A stretch of DNA of 54,082 bases, taken from NCBI GenBank assembly GCA_902511575.1, contig CABXFU010000010.1, positions 1 through 54,082 on the forward strand, read 5' to 3'. The notes beneath the pieces were generated by a model that did no database searches, was not told where the DNA came from, and was given only the letters and a program-made list of their open reading frames with translations. Origin of the DNA: an uncultured SAR86 cluster bacterium (lineage in GTDB: Bacteria; Pseudomonadota; Gammaproteobacteria; Magnimaribacterales; D2472). A program made the position numbers and the translations under genes. This document shows, in pieces, positions 16,584-25,492 of this stretch. The number at the start of each line of letters is the position of its first letter. Position 1 is the first letter of the stretch.

Positions 16584-18125
16584 ATGGAAAGTAACGCATT
16601 GGCTGAAACACTTGAACTAAATACCGAAGACTTGATCAAAGCTGCAATTGAAAATGGAGAAGGTTCCATTGCAAGTAACGGAGCACTTTCTTTAGAAACT
16701 GGAGCTCGAACTGGACGAAGTCCTAATGACAGGTTTATTGTCCATGAAGACAGCACCTCCCATCTAATAGATTGGGGGGAAATTAATAGACCTTTTGATG
16801 CAGATAAGTTTTCACTTCTGTGGGATAAAGTCGATGCATATCTAGCAGAAAAAAATCGCTACCTTTCAAAGGTTCACGTGGGAGCACATGAAGATCATTA
16901 CATACCCGTAAATGTAACCGCTGAGAGTGCTTCTCATAGCATGTTTTCTCAATTAATTTTTATTAGTCCTGATGAGTTCAACCCTCAATCAAAGAAAGAA
17001 TGGCAAATAATGAGCGCCTTAAACTATGAGTGCTCTCCAGAAGAAGATGGGACAAATTCAGAAGGATGCGTAATTATCAACTTTGCAGCTAGAAAAGTTC
17101 TACTTGCTGGAATGAAATATGCTGGTGAGATGAAAAAATCTATGTTTTCTGTGCAAAATTTTTTAATGCCAGAGAAAGATGTATTACCAATGCATTGCTC
17201 ATCTAACGTAAATAAAGATGGAAATGTCTCCCTATTTTTTGGGCTTTCAGGAACTGGAAAAACCACACTTTCTGCTGATCCAACCTGTTCCCTCATTGGA
17301 GATGATGAGCATGGCTGGGGCGTAGGTACTGTATTTAACTTTGAAGGTGGTTGCTATGCAAAGACCATTGATCTCTCGGAAAAAAATGAGCCTGTTATTT
17401 GGAAAGCAATTAAACATGGCAGCATCATTGAGAATGTTTACTTAGATGAAAGTGGTACTCCTGATTACACTAATACCTCATTATCTGAAAATGGACGCTG
17501 TTGTTATCCACGATCGCATATTGATGACGCAATTGAATCAAATTCTGCAGGCGAGCCAGAAACAGTAATATTTTTAACTTGTGATTTAACAGGTGTTATT
17601 CCTCCTGTGTCTATTCTTTCAAAAGAAGCTGCAGCCTATCATTTTCTAAGTGGATACACCGCAAAAGTTGGATCAACCGAAGTTGGATCAACCGAATCGA
17701 TTGGTACTACGTTTTCAACCTGTTTTGGAGCACCATTTTTTCCAAGACCAGCTGGTGTTTATGCTGATCTTTTGATGAAAAGAATTGAGGCCTTTAATTC
17801 TAAGGTTTTCTTAGTCAACACTGGATGGACTGGTGGGCCGCATGGAATTGGTTCTAGGTTTGATATTCCCACAACAAGAAGAATAGTTAATGCTATTCAA
17901 AATGGTGAATTGAGTGATGTTGAAACCGTTCATATAGATGGTCTTAATTTGGAAGTTCCTGTAGCAGTAGATGGGGTTGATTCAAAAGTATTGACTCCAA
18001 AAGAAACATGGTCAGACAAGAGTCAATACGATGAATATCTTAAGAATCTCATAGGGCAATTCCAAGAAAACTTTAAAAAATTCTCAGTAAGTGAAGCAAT
18101 AGTTGCAGCGGGCCCATCAATTTAG
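16584..18125 (+). CDS. pckA: Phosphoenolpyruvate carboxykinase (ATP)
   Basis: Gluconeogenic enzyme converting oxaloacetate and ATP to phosphoenolpyruvate. The 513 residues include [12 protein letters not shown] near 40-51, the PEPCK P-loop [11 protein letters not shown] (from residue 220), and the Mg/Mn-binding GDDEHGW shortly after. This places it in the ATP-dependent, not GTP-dependent, family. A tandem 15-base repeat encodes [10 protein letters not shown] in the adenine-binding region without changing the usual spacing. gshA follows after 9 bases on the same strand. Confidence 0.96.
   Translation: MESNALAETLELNTEDLIKAAIENGEGSIASNGALSLETGARTGRSPNDRFIVHEDSTSHLIDWGEINRPFDADKFSLLWDKVDAYLAEKNRYLSKVHVGAHEDHYIPVNVTAESASHSMFSQLIFISPDEFNPQSKKEWQIMSALNYECSPEEDGTNSEGCVIINFAARKVLLAGMKYAGEMKKSMFSVQNFLMPEKDVLPMHCSSNVNKDGNVSLFFGLSGTGKTTLSADPTCSLIGDDEHGWGVGTVFNFEGGCYAKTIDLSEKNEPVIWKAIKHGSIIENVYLDESGTPDYTNTSLSENGRCCYPRSHIDDAIESNSAGEPETVIFLTCDLTGVIPPVSILSKEAAAYHFLSGYTAKVGSTEVGSTESIGTTFSTCFGAPFFPRPAGVYADLLMKRIEAFNSKVFLVNTGWTGGPHGIGSRFDIPTTRRIVNAIQNGELSDVETVHIDGLNLEVPVAVDGVDSKVLTPKETWSDKSQYDEYLKNLIGQFQENFKKFSVSEAIVAAGPSI
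17667..17696 (+). repeat. Perfect tandem 15-bp repeat inside pckA
   Basis: GTTGGATCAACCGAA occurs twice in direct succession (17667-17681, 17682-17696), encoding VGSTE twice. Related PEPCKs have two non-identical units in this place (of the form AGTExGVTE), so the length is normal and only the identity of the two units is unusual. Confidence 0.85.
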
Positions 18126-18134
18126 CCCAAACTT

Positions 18135-19667
18135 ATGACTGCAGATGCGTTTAAGCGCTCTTTAAAAGATCATCAAGATAAGGGCTTTTTTAAGAATCTC
18201 AAAATTCTACGCGGTATTGAAAGGGAGTCTTTGCGTGTTTCAGAAAAAGGAAGAATATCTCAAAAAAATCATCCTGAGAATCTTGGCTCCCCACTTACAA
18301 GCAAGGATATCACTACAGATTTTGCAGAAGCTCTAGTAGAGCTGGTTACTCCTACATTTGAATCTGCAGAAGAACTTTTTAAGCATCTTAATTTGCTGCA
18401 TCGGTTTCTATATAGCGAGATGGAAGGGGAGATGCTTTGGAATTTCTCCATGCCTTGTGCATTTGAAAACGAACAAGAAATTAGGATAGCTGAGTATGGT
18501 GAAACTAATAGCGGAATGCTAAAGCATATTTACAGAAAAGGCCTAAGATTAAGATATGGCTCGATCATGCAATGTGTATCCGGAATTCACTATAACTTCT
18601 CTTTATCAAAAGAGTCCTGGCATTCATTAAGCGACTACCCCGATCAAGACTTTATAAATAATAAGTATCTTGGAGCAATTAGAAACATAAAAAGAAATTT
18701 CTGGTTTTTATTAGAACGCCTTGGGGCCTCACCCATTGCACATGAATCATATTTATTAAATAGAGAGCACTCATTGTTAAAACATCATAAAAGCGATTTA
18801 TTTTTACCGTATGCGACTTCCCTCAGGATGAGTGATGTTGGATATCAAAGCAGCATTCAGAATGATCTAAGGATTAGTTATAACAATTTAGATGAATTTA
18901 TAAATGCAATTATAAAGGGCATCAAGACATCGGTTCAGGATTTTCAAGATATTGGCTTGCTTGATAGCAATGGTGTTCCACAACAAATCTCTACTGGAAT
19001 TCTACAGATTGAAAATGAGCTCTATGACATAGTAAGGCCCAAAAGATCTGGGCCAAGCGGCTCCAGACCGGCAACTCTTTTAAAAGAACAAGGAATAGAA
19101 TACTTAGAATTAAGAGGCATTGATATTAATCCATTTATTCCTGAGGGTATTGATGAGAATAAAATCAAGCTTTTGGATGTTTATATAATGCACTCTCTTA
19201 TTTCTAAAAGTCCTGAAGTTTCTGATAAAGAGATTGAAGAGATGCGAGCTAATCAAAAAATAATGGTTGGAAACGGAAGATCTAAGGACATAAAATTAAG
19301 GCGTGACGGCGAAGATATCCAACTCTTGGAATTAAAAGCAGTCTTGCATGATGAATTAAAGCAAGTTGCAAGTGCCATGGATGAGTATTGTTCTGGATAT
19401 TCAAATGCAGTAGATGCGGAAATGAGCGTCGATTGCCTTCCTAGTGAAAGAATTATGAATGAGATAAGCTCTCAAAATATTTCATTCCAAGAGTATGCTT
19501 TAAATCAAAGCAAGAAAATTGCTAATGAGCTTCATTTAAGTAATAAAAATAACTTTGAAGGGCTCATTCATCATGCCAAAGAATCACAAAAAGATTTAAA
19601 AAATCTTCAGAAAAATACGGGCATGGACATTAATAAGTATGTAGAATTGTATAATTCAAAAATATAG
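18135..19667 (+). CDS. gshA: Glutamate-cysteine ligase
   Basis: ATP-dependent first step of glutathione synthesis. The 510-residue protein matches the proteobacterial GshA type in length. It has the N-terminal RGIERESLRV motif, DFAEALVELVTPT, MQCVSGIHYNFSL in the substrate domain, and REHSLLK and LELRGIDINPF further on. gshB is not in this window. It sits 9 bases after pckA and 8 bases before the MDR oxidoreductase. Confidence 0.95.
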   Translation: MTADAFKRSLKDHQDKGFFKNLKILRGIERESLRVSEKGRISQKNHPENLGSPLTSKDITTDFAEALVELVTPTFESAEELFKHLNLLHRFLYSEMEGEMLWNFSMPCAFENEQEIRIAEYGETNSGMLKHIYRKGLRLRYGSIMQCVSGIHYNFSLSKESWHSLSDYPDQDFINNKYLGAIRNIKRNFWFLLERLGASPIAHESYLLNREHSLLKHHKSDLFLPYATSLRMSDVGYQSSIQNDLRISYNNLDEFINAIIKGIKTSVQDFQDIGLLDSNGVPQQISTGILQIENELYDIVRPKRSGPSGSRPATLLKEQGIEYLELRGIDINPFIPEGIDENKIKLLDVYIMHSLISKSPEVSDKEIEEMRANQKIMVGNGRSKDIKLRRDGEDIQLLELKAVLHDELKQVASAMDEYCSGYSNAVDAEMSVDCLPSERIMNEISSQNISFQEYALNQSKKIANELHLSNKNNFEGLIHHAKESQKDLKNLQKNTGMDINKYVELYNSKI

Positions 19668-19675
19668 GAAGAGTA

Positions 19676-20674
19676 ATGAAAGCTTTGCAATGTGTAGAAT
19701 TAGCCGGCCCTGAAAAACTAATCTTATCTGATATAGATGATCCAAAGCCAGGCAAGGGTGAGGTTTTGATAGAGATTAAAGCAGCTAGTGTTAATTTTCC
19801 AGATGTCTTGATGATCCAAGGTCTATATCAAGTTCAACCCCCGATGCCGTTTATTCCTGGAGCAGAGTGTTCAGGCGTTATAGCTGAAATAGGTGAAGGT
19901 GTTGAATCTTGTAGCATTGGTGATCATGTTTTTGTAATGGCAGGCAATGGTTGTTTTGCAGAGAAAATTGTTGTTGAGGCTGCAAGGGTAGCATTAATTC
20001 CAAAGGAAATGGATTTTCCAGTTGCTGCTGCCCTTCCAATGACTTATGGGACTTCTCTGTATGCTTTAAAACAAAGAGCAGAACTCAAAGCCGGGGAAAC
20101 ACTCTTAGTACTAGGTGCAGCAGGAGGGGTTGGGCTAAGTGCGGTAGAAATTGGTAAAGCAATGGGAGCAAAGGTCATAGCCGCAGCTTCATCTGAGGAA
20201 AAAATTAAAATTTGCTTAGAGCATGGCGCAGATGAAGCCTTTGTATATCCCGCGGGCAATTTGGATAGAGAGCAACAAAAAGAGCTTTCGAATAAAATTA
20301 AAGAACTTACTGGAGGACAGGGGCCTAATGTTATTTATGATCCAGTTGGAGGATCTTTTAGTGAACCAGCTTTAAGATCAATAGCATGGGAGGGAAGATT
20401 TCTTGTCATCGGATTTGCAGCTGGAGAAATACCAAAGCTGCCTCTTAATCTAGCTCTTCTAAAAGGCTGTCAGATAGTTGGAGTTTTTTGGGGTGCATGG
20501 ACAATGATGTTTGCGGATGAAAATGAAAAAAATTTTCAAGAACTTTTTGATCTTCATTCTGCAGGCAAGATTAACCCTGAAATTTCAGATAGATTCTCAC
20601 TTGAGGAATCAGCAGCAGCTATTGCTCATCTAAAAGATAGAAAGGCCAAAGGAAAGGTAATTATTGATGTATAA
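19676..20674 (+). CDS. NADPH:quinone oxidoreductase-like MDR protein
   Basis: A 332-residue zinc-independent medium-chain dehydrogenase/reductase of the quinone oxidoreductase group. It has an N-terminal GroES-like domain (NFPDVLMIQG, PGAECSGVI) and a Rossmann fold with GAAGGVGLSAVEIG (about residues 147-160). The structural and catalytic zinc cysteine clusters of alcohol dehydrogenases are absent. The exact substrate cannot be read from the sequence. A ribosome-binding site AGGAAGAG precedes the ATG, and the 3' end overlaps the phosphatase gene by 11 bases. Confidence 0.85.
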   Translation: MKALQCVELAGPEKLILSDIDDPKPGKGEVLIEIKAASVNFPDVLMIQGLYQVQPPMPFIPGAECSGVIAEIGEGVESCSIGDHVFVMAGNGCFAEKIVVEAARVALIPKEMDFPVAAALPMTYGTSLYALKQRAELKAGETLLVLGAAGGVGLSAVEIGKAMGAKVIAAASSEEKIKICLEHGADEAFVYPAGNLDREQQKELSNKIKELTGGQGPNVIYDPVGGSFSEPALRSIAWEGRFLVIGFAAGEIPKLPLNLALLKGCQIVGVFWGAWTMMFADENEKNFQELFDLHSAGKINPEISDRFSLEESAAAIAHLKDRKAKGKVIIDV

Positions 20675-21542
20675 GAAAGCGGGAATTATATTTCTTTGCT
20701 TGGCGATAACACAATGTTCAGAAACAATAGATTTAATGGATAGACCTCTTCATAAAAATAATAACTCTTTTCAAAACGAAGACCACAGACTGTTGCCAAT
20801 GGATGGCTCCCATAATACAAGAGAACTTGGAGGTTATAAGACTATTGATGGTAAGTCCGTGAAATGGGGCATGCTATATCGCTCAGATAAACTAAGTGAT
20901 ATCTCTGAAACTGATCAAGAGTACCTTCAAAGTCTTGGGATCAAAAAGATTGTTGATTTCAGGTCAAAGGAAGAAAAAACTGAAGACCCAGATATTGTTC
21001 CTAAGGGAATAAATTATGTTGAAATGCCGATTAGTGTCGATGGAGCCATGAGATCAAAGATTGAGGCAGTATTAAAAGGCGAAACTGATAAAGAGGTTAA
21101 AAGCTTTTTAATAGATGCAAATAGAGAATTTGTAACAAGCTATACAGATGTATATGAAAATTTTCTAAGGGGTCTAATAGATGAAAACGCCCCAACCCTA
21201 TTTCATTGTACTGCTGGTAAAGATAGGGCCGGTTTTGCCGCCGCAATCACACTCATTGCTTTGGGAGTATCTAGAGAGAATGTAATTGAAGACTATATGA
21301 AGACCAATGCTTTTACCGAAGATAGAATTGAAGAAATTTTAGACCAAATAGAATTAATGAGTCTATATCAGGCCGATGCTGAGATTTTGCGCCCCTTAAT
21401 AGGGGTTGAGCGTATCTACATTGAAACTGCTTTTCAAACAGCAGAAGAAAAATACGGCAGTTTAGAAAATTTCATAAGAGATGGTTTAAATATTTCTGAT
21501 GAAGATATTCAAAAACTACGAAATAAATTTCTAGAAAGTTAA
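20664..21542 (+). CDS. Exported tyrosine/dual-specificity phosphatase
   Basis: A 292-residue protein of the bacterial Y_phosphatase3 type. The catalytic loop is HCTAGKDRAG (C182, R188), preceded by the N-terminal NTRELGGY and LYRSDKLSDIS segments of the family and by IVDFRSKEEK. A hydrophobic leader (residues 7-17) ends at ITQC, which only partly fits a lipobox. It is therefore exported or membrane-tethered, and lipidation is uncertain. A second ATG at 20667 is equally possible. Substrates may be phosphotyrosine or phosphoinositides; unknown here. Convergent with sco, overlapping by 4 bases. Confidence 0.8.
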   Translation: MMYKKAGIIFLCLAITQCSETIDLMDRPLHKNNNSFQNEDHRLLPMDGSHNTRELGGYKTIDGKSVKWGMLYRSDKLSDISETDQEYLQSLGIKKIVDFRSKEEKTEDPDIVPKGINYVEMPISVDGAMRSKIEAVLKGETDKEVKSFLIDANREFVTSYTDVYENFLRGLIDENAPTLFHCTAGKDRAGFAAAITLIALGVSRENVIEDYMKTNAFTEDRIEEILDQIELMSLYQADAEILRPLIGVERIYIETAFQTAEEKYGSLENFIRDGLNISDEDIQKLRNKFLES

Positions 21543-22189
21543 CGGGGGGTAACAACCGACTGATAAGTTAGAAGAAACTTCTCCTCATCAAATGGGGGTC
21601 TAAAAAATCCAACATACTGCCCGTCAGGGTTAATTAACAAAACATTATTTGAATGATTTTCTAGGTGATCCATATGGTCAGAGTGCATATTTTTTGGGGG
21701 TTCGACTACCATCACGTTTAGCTGTGTTGCCATGCTTAAAAGCGTTGGCCTGTCTCCACGAGCTCCAACAAACGATTTATTAAATGCCTTGGCATATTGA
21801 TCTACATCATTAGGCGTATCATTCTCAGGGTCTATGGTCACAAGAAGGGTTTGTTTATCATTCATATTAAAGCCTTTTGACCTCAGTGTTGAATACAGTG
21901 CTTTAATTAGAGACATAGCAACAGGACACTCTGCAGGACACCGAGTATAGCCAAAATATATTAAAGTCCATTTTCCCCTAAAAATTTCTTTATCGATCGT
22001 TTCATCATTAGATGTCAGGATTTGAAAATTAGAGAATTCCTTTGGGTTAGGAAATTGATAATATCCATTTACTAATAGCTCCGGTGCAGATAAATATCTT
22101 GGAGTGGTTAATTTATTAATGAACAAAGACAAAACTGCGATCATGAACAAAATGATTAACACTAATGAAATTTTAATATTCTTGCTCAT
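21539..22189 (-). CDS. SCO1/SenC copper chaperone for cytochrome oxidase
   Basis: Delivers copper to the CuA site of oxidase subunit II. The 216 residues have an N-terminal membrane anchor (about 8-25) and a thioredoxin-like domain with the copper-binding CPAEC (C84, C88) in FGYTRCPAECP. A histidine-rich HSDHMDHLENHSNN precedes VLLINPDG, where the conserved His ligand is expected. It is the last gene of the oxidase operon, separated from ctaB by two bases. Confidence 0.92.
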   Translation of the reverse strand: MSKNIKISLVLIILFMIAVLSLFINKLTTPRYLSAPELLVNGYYQFPNPKEFSNFQILTSNDETIDKEIFRGKWTLIYFGYTRCPAECPVAMSLIKALYSTLRSKGFNMNDKQTLLVTIDPENDTPNDVDQYAKAFNKSFVGARGDRPTLLSMATQLNVMVVEPPKNMHSDHMDHLENHSNNVLLINPDGQYVGFFRPPFDEEKFLLTYQSVVTPR

Positions 22190-22191
22190 AT

Positions 22192-23055
22192 TTAAATTAT
22201 GAAGTGATCAATGAGTAAAGCAGCAAAGATAAGAAAAATATAATAAATGGAGTAAACAAAAGTTGGAAAGGCGGAGGCATTATCCTCTTCAAAGTACAAG
22301 CGGACTGCATAGTATAAAAAAATAAAACCTAAAATTAATGCTGATATGAAATAAAGAATTCCTGACATCATAACTACGAAGGGCAGCAAACTGACTAGAA
22401 TTAAAATAATCGTATAAAGAATAATTTGCAGTTTTGTAAATTGGACTCCATGAGTCACTGGAAGCATTGGAATGTTTTCTTTTGCATAATCATCTTTTCT
22501 ATGGATTGCAAGAGCCCAAAAGTGTGGTGGAGTCCAAGCAAAAATAATTAATACCAGCAAGAGAGAGTTTGGATCAATAGAATTTGTAACTGCTGTCCAT
22601 CCTAATAATGGAGGGGCTGCACCCGCGAGACCCCCGATGACTATATTTTGTGGTGTTGCTCTCTTTAAATAAACTGTATAAACAAATGCATATCCTATTA
22701 AAGATGCCAGCGTAAGCAATGCAGTTAATGTATTTACATAAATTACTAAAATAGCTGCGCCAAGTGAACCTAAGATAAATGCAAAAATTGAAGCATTGAC
22801 AGGGCTGACTTCCCCCTGAGGAATAGGCCTATTCTCTGTCCTATTCATATTAGCATCTGTCTTTCTATCAATAATTTGATTGATTGCTGCTGCTGAAGAT
22901 GCGCACAAGGCAATACCAAGCATTGCAAATGCTATTAAAGATAATGGAGCCAAGGTTTTGCTAGCCAGCAATGATCCAACCAGGGCGGTGATTAGCATCA
23001 TTAAAACTACGTTGGGTTTACATAGTTCATAATAATTTTTGATCGTGTTATTCAT
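22192..23055 (-). CDS. ctaB: Protoheme IX farnesyltransferase (heme O synthase)
   Basis: Integral membrane prenyltransferase adding a farnesyl group to heme b to make heme O. The 287 residues are highly hydrophobic with several helices. The first aspartate-rich motif is INQIIDRKTDANMNRT followed by ENRPIP, and the second conserved loop HRKDDYAKENIPMLP is also present. Named CyoE or CtaB; the oxidase context and adjacent ctaA favour ctaB. The start overlaps ctaA by 8 bases. Confidence 0.95.
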   Translation of the reverse strand: MNNTIKNYYELCKPNVVLMMLITALVGSLLASKTLAPLSLIAFAMLGIALCASSAAAINQIIDRKTDANMNRTENRPIPQGEVSPVNASIFAFILGSLGAAILVIYVNTLTALLTLASLIGYAFVYTVYLKRATPQNIVIGGLAGAAPPLLGWTAVTNSIDPNSLLLVLIIFAWTPPHFWALAIHRKDDYAKENIPMLPVTHGVQFTKLQIILYTIILILVSLLPFVVMMSGILYFISALILGFIFLYYAVRLYFEEDNASAFPTFVYSIYYIFLIFAALLIDHFII

Positions 23056-24019
23056 CTTTCCAAATCACAAGATTAACCATTAGAGTTGCTAATAGTAATA
23101 ATGCTGCGACTAAATTATGCGCGATAGCAATATACAAAGGAAGTACATAAACAACATTCATAATCCCTAAGGAAATCTGAGTAACCAATATTACCCCCAA
23201 AGTAGAGGCCAACGGAGCGGCATTAGAAAACCAAAGCTTAGTAATTAAAACCAAGAAGATTAGTGTCAAAATTAACGCGCTGACTCTGTGAGAATAATGA
23301 ATGGCAACTCTTGCTTCATTGTCTAATAAGCCATATAAGTAATTTGGACCAACTTCTTGAGACAGATTAAATCCATCAGAAAAATTCATCTCAGGCACAT
23401 ACGTTCCTTGGCATGTTGGAAAATCAACACAAGCCAAAGATGCGTAATTGGTGCTTGTCCAGGCTCCTAAGAAGATCTGAATTAAAAGGGCAAACAAAGC
23501 AATGCCGCCCAAAATCTTTAAATGCCCAATCTGATGATTTTTAATGCCATCAGTGGTATTCAAAAATAAGTAAAAAAATAAACTTAGGGTAATAAAACCA
23601 CCAAACAAATGGCCAGTTACTATAATTGGTAAAAGCTTCAAACTCACAGTAAGGTAGCCAAATAATCCCTGGCAACAAATAAAGAATAAAAGAAAAGATG
23701 CTATAGCTTTTATTCTTGTCGGCAGTTTATGCTTATATGAAAAAGCAACTAGCAATATTGCTATAAACCCAAGAGCAGCTGCAAAGTACCTATGCACGAC
23801 CTCAGGAATTGCTTTATCAATTTCGTAGGGGAATTGAGGATATCGTTGCTCCGCTATTAAGATTTCAGCTTCAGTTGTAGGGAATACCACAAAACCATAA
23901 CACCCTGGCCAATCTGGGCAGCCAAGACCAGCGTCAACAAGTCTTGTCCATGCACCCAATGCAATCACAACAAATGCAAAACATAACCCAAAAAATGAAA
24001 GCCCTCTAATTAAACTCAT
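23048..24019 (-). CDS. ctaA: Heme A synthase (CtaA/Cox15)
   Basis: Membrane monooxygenase that converts heme O to heme A for the oxidase. The 323 residues form about eight membrane helices. Visible conserved features are GAWTRLVDAGLGCPDWPGCYG near the N-terminus, EVVHRYFAA (heme-ligating His), VTGHLFGGF, and HYSHRVSA and IAHNLVAALLL in the second half. It overlaps ctaB by 8 bases and the upstream hypothetical gene by 4. Confidence 0.95.
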   Translation of the reverse strand: MSLIRGLSFFGLCFAFVVIALGAWTRLVDAGLGCPDWPGCYGFVVFPTTEAEILIAEQRYPQFPYEIDKAIPEVVHRYFAAALGFIAILLVAFSYKHKLPTRIKAIASFLLFFICCQGLFGYLTVSLKLLPIIVTGHLFGGFITLSLFFYLFLNTTDGIKNHQIGHLKILGGIALFALLIQIFLGAWTSTNYASLACVDFPTCQGTYVPEMNFSDGFNLSQEVGPNYLYGLLDNEARVAIHYSHRVSALILTLIFLVLITKLWFSNAAPLASTLGVILVTQISLGIMNVVYVLPLYIAIAHNLVAALLLLATLMVNLVIWKDE

Positions 24020-24555
24020 ATTAAAACCTTTAAGTCCTTTAAAATTAATTTAGGATCCATGGAGACTGGAAAAAACATTACCGCCCTTCCATATGGATCA
24101 ATAATAAAAATTTTTTGTTCAAGAAAAAATTCTTCATTGCTTGTCTCTAGTAACTTTTTAAACAATTTTCCTTCAGAATCATAGATGATTTGAGTTCTTG
24201 GATAATCAATCAGCTTTGCTTCTAATGTTTTGCTATCCTGAGAGAAAACCACTCTTTTTAGTTTATTGATATCCCTATTAAGGGCCACATTAAGTTGTCG
24301 CATCAGATAAAGTGCTTCTTCTAGCTCTGCATCTTTTGAGGCATAGGTGGCAAATAGCCATTTACCATCTTCAAATTTTAAATTTTCTATATCATCAACA
24401 AGATTAAGCTGAGTCGCATCAAAATATTCATTAAAAAATATCCCATTGTTTTTAGTATATTGTGGTGAATAGCCCGACTGAAAAGATAATGTTGATATCA
24501 ATAGAACTACAAGGGGTGTTAATAATAAAATTGCTAAAAATATCTTACTTCTCAT
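24016..24555 (-). CDS. Sco-like oxidase-cluster protein without CxxxC
   Basis: A 179-residue protein with an N-terminal membrane anchor (residues 5-25). The body aligns by eye with the neighbouring Sco protein: GKWLFATYASKDAELEEALY parallels GKWTLIYFGYTRCPAECPVA, and IFIIDPYGRAVMFFP parallels VLLINPDGQYVGFFR. Both copper-binding cysteines are absent, and there is no cysteine anywhere in the protein. A hypothetical gene holds this place (between SURF1 and ctaA) in Pseudomonas; as I recall, relatives elsewhere carry a CDxxC here. An assembly role in the oxidase is inferred from position and fold. Overlaps both neighbours by 4 bases. Confidence 0.7.
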   Translation of the reverse strand: MRSKIFLAILLLTPLVVLLISTLSFQSGYSPQYTKNNGIFFNEYFDATQLNLVDDIENLKFEDGKWLFATYASKDAELEEALYLMRQLNVALNRDINKLKRVVFSQDSKTLEAKLIDYPRTQIIYDSEGKLFKKLLETSNEEFFLEQKIFIIDPYGRAVMFFPVSMDPKLILKDLKVLI

Positions 24556-25256
24556 GATTCTCTCTTAATTGCATATATAAACATTCCTGCTAAAACGAGA
24601 CTCATGGTAAACCATTGAAGAGCATAGCCGTAATGTTTGGTTGGCGTTATGACAAAGGGTGTTAATGCAACATGCTCTTTCATAAATAGAGAGCCAGGAT
24701 CTAAAATCAGCACCATGTCTGAAAATTTTTTTTCATAAGCTTCTTGAATTACTCTTGGTGATTTAGTTTGAGAAACTAAAGGCCATTCATTGGTCAATAA
24801 TTCATCGCCAGCTAAAACCTCTTTCTCTGGCTTGATCAGACTTCCAATTATGCGCAATTTGGTAGCATTAAAATTTAAATTGGGTAGATCGTTTCTTGTT
24901 TTGCCTTGGGAGATCCAGCCGCGATCAACGAATATTGCTTGATCTTGCTCATAGTAAAATGGTGTATATATTTTGTAGCCTACCTTTCCATTTTTAATTT
25001 GGTTATCTATAAGAACTTGTTGGGCAGGGTCATAAAAACCTTCTATGTATACTCTACTCCATTGTAAGGAGGAGTCAGAAATGGGCTTAGGCGCTTTACC
25101 TTGTTCCAAGTCAAATTCCTGAATAAGGCTTGCTTTGGATCCGGCTCTTTCTATCTGCCAAAACCCCAACAAAATAAACACAACGATAAACACACATGAA
25201 AAAGCAGTTAATGCTTTATTGTGTTTTATAAGTTCAATTGTTGATAAATCTTTCAT
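24552..25256 (-). CDS. SURF1-family oxidase assembly protein
   Basis: SURF1/Shy1 family membrane protein that helps insert heme A into oxidase subunit I. There are two membrane helices, near residues 17-35 (followed by GFWQIERAGSK) and near the C-terminus (HYGYALQWFTMSLVLAGMFIY). Between them is the periplasmic domain with DNQIKNGKVGYKIYTPF and FVDRGWI. The frame is open to a TTG at 25277, but the ATG at 25256 gives a better N-terminus. Overlaps the Sco-like gene by 4 bases and is divergent from the DUF2909 gene. Confidence 0.9.
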   Translation of the reverse strand: MKDLSTIELIKHNKALTAFSCVFIVVFILLGFWQIERAGSKASLIQEFDLEQGKAPKPISDSSLQWSRVYIEGFYDPAQQVLIDNQIKNGKVGYKIYTPFYYEQDQAIFVDRGWISQGKTRNDLPNLNFNATKLRIIGSLIKPEKEVLAGDELLTNEWPLVSQTKSPRVIQEAYEKKFSDMVLILDPGSLFMKEHVALTPFVITPTKHYGYALQWFTMSLVLAGMFIYAIKRES

Positions 25257-25279
25257 TATAAAAATGTTATAGTTCAAGT

Positions 25280-25492
25280 ATGTGGCTTAAACCTCTTATT
25301 GCAGTTGTTATTATCTTAATCTTTTTGAGCTTATTCAGTAGTCTCTTTTTTCTTTTCAAAGATCAGGGACAGGGCAAACGCTCTGTATACAGTCTTGGGT
25401 TTAGGGTAAGCCTTGCAGCACTGCTGCTAATCTTAGTCTCTTATGGCCTATACACTGGAGAGCTAGGAAATACTGTTCCTTGGGGCTCTTAA
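25280..25492 (+). CDS. DUF2909 twin-transmembrane protein
   Basis: A 70-residue protein with two membrane helices (about residues 5-27 and 44-60) separated by FKDQGQGKRSVYSLGFRV, the pattern of the DUF2909 family found inside cytochrome oxidase clusters of proteobacteria. It is read opposite to the rest of the cluster and is squeezed between SURF1 and subunit III, with its stop directly abutting that of ctaE. No function is established; association with oxidase assembly is inference. Confidence 0.85.
   Translation: MWLKPLIAVVIILIFLSLFSSLFFLFKDQGQGKRSVYSLGFRVSLAALLLILVSYGLYTGELGNTVPWGS

Noticed and set aside
16861-16900. Second parS-like GGTTCACGTGGG in pckA
   Set aside because: Only the central hexamer and part of one arm match; it is not palindromic over 14 bases.
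17667-17696. Tandem repeat as an insertion or phase-variable tract in pckA
   Set aside because: Other ATP-PEPCKs have two similar units of the same total length here, so there is no insertion, and two copies of a 15-mer are not a typical phase-variable tract.
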